From: Pseudomonadota bacterium
GTDB lineage: Bacteria > Chloroflexota > UBA6077 > JAJPHF01
DNA length: 60,810 nucleotides
Assembly (NCBI GenBank): GCA_021325365.1
Contig: JAJPHF010000041.1
Coordinates: 1 to 60,810 of the forward strand
Direction: 5' to 3'
Shown: in pieces, positions 24,844 to 33,028 of the stretch
How positions within the stretch are numbered: position 1 is the stretch's first letter
Layout of the letters: every line of letters begins with the position of its first letter
Position numbers and translations under genes: made by a program
Notes under the pieces: generated by a model
Told to the model about the DNA's origin: nothing
The model's database searches: none
Seen by the model: only the letters and a program-made list of their open reading frames with translations

Positions 24844-25356
24844 ATGAGCGCGCGGGCGCGGGCGGCGGCCAGCGCGCCGGCGGCGGGAGTGGCGTCGCGG
24901 TGGCGCGGGTGGGCGATGGTCGCGTTCGCCACGCTGGGCGTGGCGGTGTCGGGTTATCTCGTCTGGGTCCACTATAGCGGCGCGCTCGCACTGTGCGCCG
25001 GCGCGGGGGGCTGCGAGACGGTCCAGGCGAGCCGCTTCGCCACGGTTGCCGGCGTGCCCGTGGCGCTGCTGGGGCTGGCCCTGTACCTGGCGCTGCTCGG
25101 GTTAAGCGCCTGGCGGACCTGGCGCGGGCCGCGCGTCGCGACCGCCGTGCCGCTGGTGCTATTCGGGCTCGCGCTGGCGGGTACGCTGTACTCGGCCTAC
25201 CTGACGTACCTGGAGCTACGCGTCATCGGCGCGCTGTGCCCCTGGTGCGTTAGCTCGGCCGTCCTGGTCACGGCGACCTGCGCCCTCGCGGCGTGGGACC
25301 TCACCGCCGCCGCGCCGGCCGCGCCGCCTGGTCGGACGCGCCCGGCGCGGCGCTGA
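24844..25356 (+). CDS. Vitamin K epoxide reductase (VKOR) homologue
   Basis: 170 aa with four hydrophobic helices. The loop cysteines GALALCAGAGGCETV and the quinone-side motif ALCPWCVSS (CxxC) are the VKOR signature. Bacterial VKORs reoxidise DsbA-like proteins and pass electrons to quinone, replacing DsbB. ATG 24844 overlaps the stop of a 22-codon frame that itself overlaps the DsbA stop (ATGA). This tiny frame, 24777-24845, could couple translation of the pair. Confidence 0.93.
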   Translation: MSARARAAASAPAAGVASRWRGWAMVAFATLGVAVSGYLVWVHYSGALALCAGAGGCETVQASRFATVAGVPVALLGLALYLALLGLSAWRTWRGPRVATAVPLVLFGLALAGTLYSAYLTYLELRVIGALCPWCVSSAVLVTATCALAAWDLTAAAPAAPPGRTRPARR

Positions 25357-25400
25357 CCGGCCGCGGGCGCAGCGCGAGACGCCCCCGGGCCGATCTCGCG

Positions 25401-25406
25401 TATAAT
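25401..25406 (+). promoter_or_regulatory. Putative sigma-A -10 box for the cox-like operon
   Basis: TATAAT 103 bases upstream of the CoxG-like start. No clear -35. Confidence 0.45.
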
Positions 25407-25508
25407 GGGCCGCCGCCGACTGTGTGGCGCTCCGCGCGACTGGGAGTGGCAGGCGGCGGCGGCCCGCGCGCTGCCGGGGCGGGCCGGCAATCGAGCGCGA
25501 GGTGTGCG

Positions 25509-26090
25509 GTGCGGTTCGAGGAGCAGGTGCAGGTCCCCGTCTCGGTAGCGGCGGCCTGGGACTTTCTGTGGCAGGTGCAGCGCGTGGCCGCCTGCCTGCC
25601 GGGCTGCACGGCGGTCGAGGAGATCGAGCCGGGCAAGCGCTACAAGGCGCGTTTCGTCGACGCGATCGGGCCGTACAAGGCCAACTTCGACCTCGACGTG
25701 GCAGTGGAGGAGGCGCGGCCGCGGGAGGGCATCCGCTTGCGGGCGAGCGGCCAGGACAAGCGGCTCGGCGCCTCGCAGCAGGTGGCGCTCGCGGTGACCT
25801 TGCGCGGCCCGACGCCGGACTCCACCGTGCTCAACGTCACGGCCGACGTCCAGGTCCTCGGCAAGATTGCCGCGCTGGGGCAGTTCGCCATCAAGCGCAA
25901 GGCGAAGGACGTGGTGCAGCAGTTCGCGCGCAACGTCGCGGCGGAGCTAGCGGCGGACCCCCGCCCCCAACCTGTGACGCGGAATACTGCGAGCGTCACT
26001 CCCCCCGTAGGGGGCGAGGGATTGCCGGCGGAACCAGCCCCGGCGTCCTCCCCCTTTCCCCTTGCGGGGGAGAGGGGGGCAGGGGGGTGA
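25509..26090 (+). CDS. CoxG/SRPBCC-family protein
   Basis: 193 aa. START/SRPBCC-like fold of the CO-dehydrogenase subunit G family: VPVSVAAAWDFLWQVQRVAACLPGC, EIEPGKRYKARF and DVQVLGKIAALGQFAIKRKAK. CoxG anchors carbon-monoxide dehydrogenase to the membrane, or serves as an accessory in other molybdo-hydroxylase operons. It is directly followed by CoxM- and CoxS-like genes. The last 35 residues or so are encoded by two dispersed G/C-run repeats (25999-26019 and 26046-26094), and the repeat supplies the stop codon. Confidence 0.85.
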   Translation: MRFEEQVQVPVSVAAAWDFLWQVQRVAACLPGCTAVEEIEPGKRYKARFVDAIGPYKANFDLDVAVEEARPREGIRLRASGQDKRLGASQQVALAVTLRGPTPDSTVLNVTADVQVLGKIAALGQFAIKRKAKDVVQQFARNVAAELAADPRPQPVTRNTASVTPPVGGEGLPAEPAPASSPFPLAGERGAGG

Positions 26091-26094
26091 GGGG
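25999..26094. repeat. Two dispersed palindromic repeats at the end of the CoxG gene
   Basis: CTCCCCCCGTAGGGGGCGAG at 25999-26018 and a longer unit 26046-26094 (CCTCCCCCTTTCCCCTTGCG then its complement-like arm and GGGGTGAGGGG). This is the CCCTCTCCC...GGGAGAGGG...GGTGAGGG repeat family also found at 41669 and 46433. Confidence 0.65.
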
Positions 26095-26966
26095 TGCTTA
26101 GGCCGTTTCGCGTGCTCGATCCCGCGACGGTGGCGGAGGCCAGCGCCGAGCTGGGCCGGCTGGGCGAGCGGGCGCGCGTTTACGCGGGTGGCGCCGAGCT
26201 GTTGCTGCTGCTGCGGCAGGGCCTCCTGGAGGCCGACTACCTCGTAAACGTGAAGCGCATCCCCGGGCTGGACGTGGTCGCCTGGGAGGAGGGCGCCGTG
26301 CGCATCGGCGCCACGGTCGTCCACCGCCGGCTGGAGACCGACCCGCTGGTGCGCGAGCGGCTGCCGCTGTTCGCCTACGCCGAGTCGCAGGTGGGCAACG
26401 TGCGGGTGCGGAACCAGGGCACGGTCGGCGGGAACCTGTGCTTTGCCGACCCGCACGCCGACGTGGCGACCGCGCTGCTGGTCCACGAGGCGACGGTGCG
26501 CGTCGGTGGGGCCGCGACGCGCGAGCTGCCGCTAGCCGAGTTCCTGGTGGGCACTTACGAGACGGCGCTCGCGCCCGACGAGCTGCTGACGGAGATCCGG
26601 GTGCCGCCGCTGCCGGCGGGTTGGGGGCACGCCTACCTGCGGGTCGAGCAGTTCTATCGGCCGACGCTGAACGTGGCGGCCGCGGTGGAGCGGGACGACG
26701 GGCGGCTCGGCGCAGCGCGGCTGGCGGTGGGCTGCGTCGGACCGAAGGCGGTGCGGCTGGAGGAGCTGGAGGCGCGGCTCCGCGGGCTGCCGCTGGCCGA
26801 GGCGCAGCAGGTGGTGGCGGGGGCGCGGCCGTACCTGGCCGAGCGGCTGGAGCCGGTGGACGACCTGCTGGGCTCGGCCGAGTACAAGGTGTACCTGGCC
26901 GGCGTGCTGCTGGGGCGGGCGCTGGCCCAGGCGGCCGGGAGCGATAGGGAGAGCCAGCATGCTTGA
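26094..26966 (+). CDS. Molybdo-hydroxylase FAD-binding subunit (CoxM-like)
   Basis: 290 aa. FAD-binding domain 5 of CO-dehydrogenase/xanthine-dehydrogenase medium subunits: YAGGAELLLLLRQG (FAD pyrophosphate loop; canonical AGGTDLL), VRNQGTVGGNLCFADPHADV (second FAD motif), and a C-terminal CO_deh_flav_C domain from about residue 175. The start is a GTG three bases after the CoxG stop. It overlaps the CoxS gene by eight bases. The molybdopterin large subunit expected in such operons is not present. Confidence 0.93.
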   Translation: MLRPFRVLDPATVAEASAELGRLGERARVYAGGAELLLLLRQGLLEADYLVNVKRIPGLDVVAWEEGAVRIGATVVHRRLETDPLVRERLPLFAYAESQVGNVRVRNQGTVGGNLCFADPHADVATALLVHEATVRVGGAATRELPLAEFLVGTYETALAPDELLTEIRVPPLPAGWGHAYLRVEQFYRPTLNVAAAVERDDGRLGAARLAVGCVGPKAVRLEELEARLRGLPLAEAQQVVAGARPYLAERLEPVDDLLGSAEYKVYLAGVLLGRALAQAAGSDRESQHA

Positions 26967-27501
26967 GGCGCGCGACGCCGCGGTGCCCGAGGCGCTGGAG
27001 ACGCTGCAGACGGTCGACTTGACGTTCACGCTGAACGGTCGGCCCTGGCGCGGCACGGTGCCCGTCGAGGAGGTGCTGCTCGACCTGCTGCGCGAGCGGG
27101 CGGGGCTCACGGGCGCGAAGCGGTCGTGCGAGTCGGAGGTCTGCGGCGCCTGCACGGTGCTCGTGGACGGCCAGCCGATTAGCTCGTGTACCTACCTGGC
27201 GTTCGAGGCGCAGGGCAAGGCGGTCACGACCGTCGAGGGGCTGGCCGAGGGCGACCGGCTCGACCCGCTGCAAGAGGCGTTCGCGCGCAACGTGGGGGCG
27301 CAGTGCGGCTACTGCACGGCGGGGCAGTTGATGCTGGCGAAGGCGCTGCTGGCGGCGCACCCCGCGCCGACGCACGACGAGATCGGGCACTGGATGACGA
27401 ACCTCTGCCGCTGCGGCGCCTACCCGGCCATCACGGCGTCGATCCTGGAAGCGGCGGCGGTCTATCGCGAGCGCGCGGCCGGAGAGGCCGGAGCCGGCTA
27501 G
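26959..27501 (+). CDS. Molybdo-hydroxylase 2Fe-2S subunit (CoxS-like)
   Basis: 180 aa. Plant-type [2Fe-2S] domain CESEVCGACTVLVDGQ ... SC, followed by the all-helical second cluster domain QCGYCTAGQLM ... NLCRCGAY. It carries electrons from the molybdenum centre to the FAD subunit. The N-terminus is about 15 residues longer than usual. It is the last of the three-gene unit; nothing resembling the large subunit follows before 27628 or precedes CoxG. Confidence 0.95.
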   Translation: MLEARDAAVPEALETLQTVDLTFTLNGRPWRGTVPVEEVLLDLLRERAGLTGAKRSCESEVCGACTVLVDGQPISSCTYLAFEAQGKAVTTVEGLAEGDRLDPLQEAFARNVGAQCGYCTAGQLMLAKALLAAHPAPTHDEIGHWMTNLCRCGAYPAITASILEAAAVYRERAAGEAGAG

Positions 27502-27627
27502 CGCGGCGAGCGAGCGGCGGTTGCGCGAAGGGCAGTGCGCCAGCGGTAGCGCCTGGCACGAGCGCGCGGCAGGGGCGACGCGGCCCGTGACGGCGCCATC
27601 GTTCGGCGGACGGCACGGCGGGCCCAT

Positions 27628-27957
27628 ATGCGGTGCAGCTTTCCGTACTGCTTCCGCGAGGCGGCGACGCGCTGCGACACCTGCCGCCAGGTGTACTGCA
27701 CGCGCCACTGCGGCGAACGGGTGTCCGACTCGGGGGCCTGGGTCTGGGAGTGCGACGTTTGCGACCCGCTGACCACGCCCAAGCGGGCGCGCTCGCCCGT
27801 TGCCGGGGCGCTCCGGGCGGCGGCTGCGGTCGCGGCGTTTCTGGCGGTCGTCAGTCTCGGCATTGCCATCGACGTGACCGTCCGGGGCCACGGCTTCGTC
27901 GCGCTGTGGGTGTTCGCCGCCGGTTTCGTCGCGCTGGTCGTACACCTCGGCTACTAG
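27628..27957 (+). CDS. Small zinc-finger membrane protein
   Basis: 109 aa. The N-terminal half has a B-box/ZZ-like cysteine-histidine set: CSFPYCFREAATRCDTCRQVYCTRHCGE ... WECDVCD (split here for length). The C-terminal half has two hydrophobic helices (residues about 62-105). Similar small zinc plus two-helix proteins occur in Chloroflexota and Actinomycetota with no known role. No operon partner is evident; a gap of about 125 bases precedes it. Confidence 0.6.
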   Translation: MRCSFPYCFREAATRCDTCRQVYCTRHCGERVSDSGAWVWECDVCDPLTTPKRARSPVAGALRAAAAVAAFLAVVSLGIAIDVTVRGHGFVALWVFAAGFVALVVHLGY

Positions 27958-28036
27958 GTGTGTCGGCTTGGCACAGCCAGGCTCACCACCCTGCCTGACT
28001 GGCTGCTAAGCACTTGCGGCCACTGGGGAGGCGATC

Positions 28037-29179
28037 ATGCCACGAAGCAGGCCCGCGGGTCTTGTGCTTCTTGCCGCGCTGCTGCTCGCGGGCGGCTGCG
28101 CGGCGGGCGGCACGGGTTCCTCAGCCCCAACTGCCGGGGAGAGCCAGAGCGCGGCTCCCACGGCGGCCGCGGCCAGCGCGCCGGCATCGGGGGCTACGGC
28201 CGCGGCGGTGGCGGAGCCCGCGCCGGGGGCGGAGCCCGTTACGGTCCGCACGGCGGTGTTGGGCATCCTGGCCGAGTCGGGCATCTACATCGCGCTGGCG
28301 CGTGGCTACTTCGCGGAAGAGGGCATCACGCCCGAGTTCACGACCATCGACACCGGCGCGCGCGCCATACCCCTGCTGGCGACGGGACAGATCCAGACGT
28401 CGGGCGGCGGCTTTAGCCCAGCCTATGTGAACGCCGCGCAGCGCGGCATCGGCGTCAAGATGGTGGCGTCGCTCAGCCGCAACGAGCCCGACGGCAACTC
28501 GGGCTGGACCGTCGTGCGCAAGGACTTGATAGACAGCGGCCAGGTGCGGGACTGGCCCGACCTGCGCGGCCGCACGGTCGCCGTGCCGGGCCGCGGCAGC
28601 GTGAACGACTACTCGCTGGAGCGCGGGTTGCAGCTCGGGGGGCTGACGCTGGCCGACGTGGAGCTGGTCGAGATGCCCTTCCCGGACATGGTTGCCGCGC
28701 TCGGCAACGGGAACATCGAGGCGGCCTACATGACGGAGCCGTTGGCGACCCTCGCGGCCGAGCGCGGCGTCGCCGTCAAGTGGCAGGGGACGGGCATGCA
28801 CCTGCCCGGGGTGACGCCGGCGCTGCTCAGCTACGCGCCCAGCTTCATCGAGGAGCAGCCGGACGTGGCGCGGCGCTGGATGGTCGCGTACCTCCGCGGC
28901 GCTCGCGACTACAACACGGCGTTCCGACACGGCGAGGGGAAGGCCGACGTGGTGCGCATCCTGACCGAGAACACCACCGTCAAGGATCCCGCGCTGTACG
29001 ACCGGATCGGCATGTCCACGATCGATCCCGATGGGACGATCAACGTCGCCAGCATCGCCGACCAGGCGGCCTGGTACGCCGAGCACGGGCTGCTCCCGCC
29101 CGGCGTCGACGTGACCACGCTGATGGACGCGCGCTTCCGCGACGCCGCCCTCGCGCGCCTCGGCCCCTACCAGCCTTGA
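28037..29179 (+). CDS. ABC-type substrate-binding lipoprotein, NMT1/SsuA-like
   Basis: 380 aa. Signal peptide with lipobox LLAGGCAAG, an Ala/Gly-rich linker, then an NMT1-like periplasmic-binding fold: TVRTAVLGILAESGIYIAL, RGYFAEEGITPEFT, DLRGRTVAVPGRGSVNDY and ELVEMPFPDMVAAL. Ligand unknown (nitrate/sulfonate/taurine or pyrimidine-like). As with the related protein at 6634-7752, no permease or ATPase is adjacent. Confidence 0.85.
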   Translation: MPRSRPAGLVLLAALLLAGGCAAGGTGSSAPTAGESQSAAPTAAAASAPASGATAAAVAEPAPGAEPVTVRTAVLGILAESGIYIALARGYFAEEGITPEFTTIDTGARAIPLLATGQIQTSGGGFSPAYVNAAQRGIGVKMVASLSRNEPDGNSGWTVVRKDLIDSGQVRDWPDLRGRTVAVPGRGSVNDYSLERGLQLGGLTLADVELVEMPFPDMVAALGNGNIEAAYMTEPLATLAAERGVAVKWQGTGMHLPGVTPALLSYAPSFIEEQPDVARRWMVAYLRGARDYNTAFRHGEGKADVVRILTENTTVKDPALYDRIGMSTIDPDGTINVASIADQAAWYAEHGLLPPGVDVTTLMDARFRDAALARLGPYQP

Positions 29180-29280
29180 GCGCGAGGCCAGGGCAGTCGC
29201 GTTCGCCGCCGCGCGCGGTCCTCTCGGTCTGCCTACCGACCAGCGCCCCGCCTTGCCGGGTACGGTGCGGGAGGAGAGCT

Positions 29281-29472
29281 TACCGCTCGGCCGGGCTCAG
29301 CCTGCGCTCGTTCGCCATCTGGCTAGTGGCGGCCGGCTTGCTGCTGATTCACGCCTGGATTATTGGCTCGGACGTCTTCGTCGCGCTCGAGGTCGGCAGC
29401 CTGATCGCGATCGTGGTCATCTTGCTGCTCGCCCTCAAGTACCGCGGTAAGAGCTGCCGGGCGCACAAGTAG
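29281..29472 (+). CDS. Small two-helix membrane protein, start unclear
   Basis: The frame ending at TAG 29472 encodes a convincing membrane peptide: two hydrophobic helices (LRSFAIWLVAAGLLLIHAW and VGSLIAIVVILLLALKYRGK) and a basic tail. A good ribosome site GGGAGGAG (29270-29277) lies upstream, but no ATG, GTG or TTG follows it in frame at the right distance. Either the start codon is damaged or a rare codon is used; the boundary given is only the position expected from the ribosome site. Confidence 0.4.
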   Translation, partial: YRSAGLSLRSFAIWLVAAGLLLIHAWIIGSDVFVALEVGSLIAIVVILLLALKYRGKSCRAHK

Positions 29473-29538
29473 CGTCGTAGACACCGCGCGGATTTACGCT
29501 CGGCCACCGAGGGCGGGCAGCCGCGGGCGACGCGGGGA

Positions 29539-29889
29539 TCAGGGCTCGCGATCGGCCTGTAGCTCGGCACGCCAGTCGGGGTAAGTCTGGTCGAGGAGGC
29601 TCTGGAAGGTGTCGATGACGGCGGCGCGGAGCAGGTAGGCGAGGAGGGCCTCGCGTAGCTCGATCGGCGCGGTCGCCTCGAGGTGGGCGATCTCGGCGGC
29701 CAGCGCCTGCTGCACCTGCTGGGTGAGCGCGCGCCAGTCGGTGGCGCTGCCGCGCGCGCGGACGACGACGGCGCCGAGGATCGCGTTCGCCCACTGCTCG
29801 ACGAAGTCGCCCTCGTTGCCGCTGAGCGGGATGGCGAGGCCGTTCGCTAGCTCGTACTCGTCGCTCGTGGCGCCGTGGTGGTAGCTCAC
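29539..29889 (-). CDS. Hypothetical protein downstream of fabI
   Basis: 116 aa, soluble and helix-rich, no recognised family. It has GDFVEQWANAILGAVVV and a C-terminal LLAYLLRAAVIDTFQSLLDQ amphipathic region. It starts three bases after the fabI stop on the same strand, so it is almost certainly co-transcribed with it. Confidence 0.6.
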   Translation of the reverse strand: MSYHHGATSDEYELANGLAIPLSGNEGDFVEQWANAILGAVVVRARGSATDWRALTQQVQQALAAEIAHLEATAPIELREALLAYLLRAAVIDTFQSLLDQTYPDWRAELQADREP

Positions 29890-29892
29890 GGG

Positions 29893-30705
29893 CTAGTCCT
29901 CGGCCGCGATCCGGGCGCGGTCAGCAGCGGCTACCTCGGCGCCCAGGATGTGGTAACCGGCATCCACGTAGAGCACGTCGCCCGTCACGTTGCGGGCCAG
30001 GTCGGACGCGAGGTAAACGGCGGCGTCGCCCACGTCGGCGGGACCGATGTTGCGCCGCAGCGGAGCGCGCTCGGCGATGTGGTCGAGGATCCAGTGGAAG
30101 TCGCGGATGCCGGACGACGCGAGCGTGCGCACGGGGCCGGCCGAGATGGCGTTCACGCGGATGCCGTCCGGCCCCAGATCGCGAGCCAGGTAGCGCACGC
30201 TGGCCTCTAGCGCGGCCTTGGCCGCCCCCATGACGTTGTAGTTCGGGTAGGTGCGGCGCGCGCCGTCGTAGGTGAGGGTGAGGATGCTCGGGTTGGGGCC
30301 GCGCATGAGGGGCGCCGCGCGCTGAGCGAGGGCGACGAGCGAGTAGACGCTGACGTCCATCGCGAGCTGGAAACCGGCGCGCGAGGTGTCGAGGTAGCGG
30401 CCGGCCAGCTCCTCGCGCTTGGCAAAGGCGACGGCGTGGACGAGCACGTCGAGCCGCTCGTGGGAGGCCGCGAAGCGCTGGACGACGCCGTCTAGCTCGG
30501 CGTCGTCCTGGACGTCGCAGCGCTCGACGAACGTAGCGCCAACGCGCTCGGCGAGCGGCCGCACGCGGCGCTCTAGGGCGTCGCTGGCGTAGGTGAAGGC
30601 GAGCGTCGCGCCCTGCGCCGCGAAGGCCTGGGCGATGGCCTAGGCCAGGCTGCGGTCGTTGGCCACGCCGAAGATCAGCGCCGTCCGTCCGTCGAGCAGG
30701 CCCAT
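29893..30705 (-). pseudogene. fabI: Enoyl-ACP reductase (FabI), interrupted by an in-frame amber codon
   Basis: The 270-codon frame is full length for FabI, an NADH-dependent enoyl-ACP reductase of fatty acid synthesis. ATG 30705 follows CGGAG. The N-terminus has DGRTALIFGVANDRSLA, then TAG at 30640-30642 (codon 22) where FabI has a conserved Trp (SLAWAIA), and the frame continues with AIAQAFAAQGATLAFTY. The C-terminal three quarters is intact: YNVMGAAKAALEASVRYLA holds the catalytic Lys of Y-x6-K, with Tyr at YPNYNVMG-like position, then LVYVDAGYHILG-type end. TGG to TAG is one base. Either a recent lesion, a sequence error, or suppression. An internal start at 30564 would lack the nucleotide-binding motif. 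Confidence 0.85.
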
Positions 30706-30827
30706 GCTTGCACTCCGTGTGCCGCGTGTGGCGGCGGCTTTCTCAGTGTACCGCGTTGGCGCCTGCGAGTGAGCTGCGGCTGGCATGGCCCCTGCACCAC
30801 GGCGGGCCACGCCGCACGACGGCGGGC

Positions 30828-31796
30828 ATGGCGACGGGCGAGACGGGCGTGGACGACATTCGCGTCGCGAGCTGGAACGAGCTGACGGACCTGGTGTACG
30901 AGGGGGCCTGGAACCCGGCGCTGTGCCGCTACCGCTCCAACTGGGCGTTCCGCGGCGTGCCGGGCACCGCGTTCGATCTCACCACGGGGCTCGCGCGGCT
31001 GGGCGGCGACGTGGCCCGCCTGGAGGCGTACCTGCTGCGGAACTTCCGCAAGTACGCGGGGCGGGACGCCGTGCCCGGCGACTCGGTATGGAACTGGCTG
31101 GCGCGGGGCCAGCACCACGGCCTGCCGACGCGGCTGCTCGATTGGACCTACTCGCCGTACGTCGCCATGCACTTCGCCACCGACGACCTGGCCTACTACC
31201 ATCTGGACAGCACGATCTGGTGCATCGACTACGTGGCGGTCAACCAGGCGCTGCCCGACGGGCTGAAGGACGCGCTGGCGGGCGAGGGCGCCAACGCCTT
31301 CACGACGGAGATGCTGGCCGACGTGGCGGGCTCGCTGCCCGAGCTTGACGCGCTCGCCCCCACGCCGTTCGTGGTGTTCCTGGAGCCGCCGTCGCTGGAC
31401 GAGCGGATCGTAAACCAGTACGCGCTGTTCTCGCTCATGTCCAGCCCCACGGCGGCGCTGCACGAATGGCTGACGGACCACCCCAGGCTGTTCCGGCGCC
31501 TGATCATTCCGGCCGACGTGAAGTGGGAGGTGCGCGATAAGCTGGACCAGGCCAACATCACCGAGCGCGTGCTCTTCCCCGGGCTGGACGGCTTGAGCCG
31601 CTGGCTCCGGCGCTACTACACGCCGCGCACCGGCGCGGCCGCGAATGGGGCGTCGCCGGCGGCGCCGCTGCCGGCTGCGGCAGCCCTGGCGACAACGGGT
31701 GCGGCACGGCCCGGAGCGACGGGGCCACGCCGGCGTCATGCGCGGCCGCCGGCGGCGCGGCCGCGCGTGCTCCCGCCAGGTGGCCGGGGCGCTTGA
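30828..31796 (+). CDS. FRG-domain protein
   Basis: 322 aa. The FRG domain is recognised by its name-giving WAFRGVPG near residue 45 and by QHHGLPTRLLDWTYSPYVAM at about 100-120, with FVVFLEPPSLDERIVNQ later. A low-complexity Ala/Arg/Pro tail follows from about residue 270. FRG proteins are of unknown biochemistry but are repeatedly found in mobile and defence-type contexts. Its start at ATG 30828 lacks a strong ribosome site. The gene ends 60 bases before the predicted selenoprotein at 31856 on the same strand. Confidence 0.8.
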   Translation: MATGETGVDDIRVASWNELTDLVYEGAWNPALCRYRSNWAFRGVPGTAFDLTTGLARLGGDVARLEAYLLRNFRKYAGRDAVPGDSVWNWLARGQHHGLPTRLLDWTYSPYVAMHFATDDLAYYHLDSTIWCIDYVAVNQALPDGLKDALAGEGANAFTTEMLADVAGSLPELDALAPTPFVVFLEPPSLDERIVNQYALFSLMSSPTAALHEWLTDHPRLFRRLIIPADVKWEVRDKLDQANITERVLFPGLDGLSRWLRRYYTPRTGAAANGASPAAPLPAAAALATTGAARPGATGPRRRHARPPAARPRVLPPGGRGA

Positions 31797-31855
31797 CGCC
31801 CGCCCCGGTGGGGCCTATCCTCCACGGTGAGCAGTACCGCGACGGAGGAGGCAGC

Positions 31856-32422
31856 ATGCCACGCATCCGACCGGTGGACATCGAGGCAGCCACGCCGTTC
31901 ACGCGCAATCTCATGGAGCGGGACCTGGCGCAGCACGGCTACGTATACCCGGGCACGGGCATCTACGGCCACGCGCCGACGATTCAGGAGGGCGCCCGCG
32001 CGCTCGACGCGGGCATCACCAACGCGGGCCGCATCTCGCAGCAGCTTCGCAAGCTGATGAACGTGCGGGCGGCACAGCTCGTCGGCTGCCCCTTCTGAAT
32101 GGACAGCAACGCTGCTGGTAGCAGCCGAGAGGGCGCCTCCGACGAGAAGATCGCGGCGATTCCCCACTTCCGCGACAGCGACCTGTTCAGCCCCGAGGAG
32201 AAGGTCGCGCTGGAGCTGGCCGAGGCCATGACGGTTACGCCGCCCAACGTTACCGACGAGCTGTTCGCGCGCCTCCAGCAGTACTACGACGAGGCCCAGC
32301 TCGTGGAGCTGGCGGCCATCGTCGCGCAGGAGAACTTCCGCAGCCGCTTTAACACGACGTTCCGCATCGAGAGCCAGGGGCAATATTGCCCGCTCCCATC
32401 CGGCGCCTCCGCGGCGACGTAG
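31856..32422 (+). CDS. Predicted selenoprotein: AhpD/carboxymuconolactone decarboxylase-like, CxxU
   Basis: 188 residues if UGA is decoded. ATG 31856 follows GGAGGAGG. The frame runs to LVGCPF, has TGA at 32096-32098 (codon 81), and continues in the same frame with MDSNAAG to TAG 32422. CMD/AhpD proteins have a redox-active CxxC at this place (typically GCPFC-x-D), so the stop replaces exactly the second Cys. After it come the expected family segments: DEKIAAIPHFRDSDLFS, EKVALELAEAMT and VAQENFRSRFN. A SECIS-like hairpin follows at 32111-32125. AhpD-like proteins are peroxide-linked thiol reductases. Alternatives: point-mutated pseudogene or a sequence error. Confidence 0.75.
32111..32125 (+). 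promoter_or_regulatory. Candidate bacterial SECIS of the AhpD-like gene
   Basis: GCTGCT-GGT-AGCAGC: perfect 6-bp stem, GGU apical loop. The loop starts 19 bases after the UGA, within the 16-37 nt window known for bacterial SECIS elements, and begins with the required G. Confidence 0.6.
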
Positions 32423-32682
32423 TAGAGTGTGCGGGCCGAGGGGTGCTGTGCATGCACAACGCCCTCCGGCACGACAGCCGAGCGCGCCAGCAGGGCGGCG
32501 TGCTTCGTTGGCACCGGCACTCGGCGCGCGGTAGCATCAGGCGGGGGACCGGCAGGGGGCTGACGGCGCCTCAAGCGGGTTCGCTCCAGCGGTGTTCGGT
32601 CATGTCCGGCGGGCAGCCGGCAGCGGGCTGACGGGGTACGGTTCTTGCCGCCGATGCAGCGTGAGCGGGGCCAGGAGGGCGT

Positions 32683-32979
32683 ATGGAAGACCATGATGAC
32701 AAGCTCGCCGCCTGGCTCATGCTCGGCATCACGGTGGCGTTCAAGATCGGGCTGACGTTGTTCGTCGTGCTAGCGTACCCATCCGGCCGCAACCTCATCA
32801 TGAACCTGGCGCTGAACTGGCCCTGGCTCGTGATGGGGGTGGTCGTGCTGATCGCGCTCGTGATCTACGGGCTGTGGTGGCTGCGGCTGGTGCGGGTGCG
32901 CGCGAAGCGGGCGCGGCTGCTGCACGCCGAATGGAACGTGGACCCGGGGGAGATCGCCACCGATAGTCCGCGCGGCTAG
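32683..32979 (+). CDS. Small two-helix membrane protein
   Basis: 98 aa from ATG 32683 (GGAGG upstream). Two transmembrane helices: LAAWLMLGITVAFKIGLTLF and WPWLVMGVVVLIALVIYGLW. A basic juxtamembrane stretch (RLVRVRAKRARLL) and a short acidic tail follow. No known family. It lies between the two predicted selenoprotein genes and ends 49 bases before the second, so all three may share a transcript. Confidence 0.65.
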   Translation: MEDHDDKLAAWLMLGITVAFKIGLTLFVVLAYPSGRNLIMNLALNWPWLVMGVVVLIALVIYGLWWLRLVRVRAKRARLLHAEWNVDPGEIATDSPRG

Positions 32980-33028
32980 CCGGGGCGGCCGTGGGGTCGC
33001 CCTGGCGCGCGGGAAGAGGAGGCGCGTG

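Noticed and set aside
22460..30642. Reassignment of UAG as a sense codon
   Set aside because: Many intact genes in the window end in TAG at the expected family length (for example 5552, 6630, 8927, 9549), so UAG is a normal stop here.
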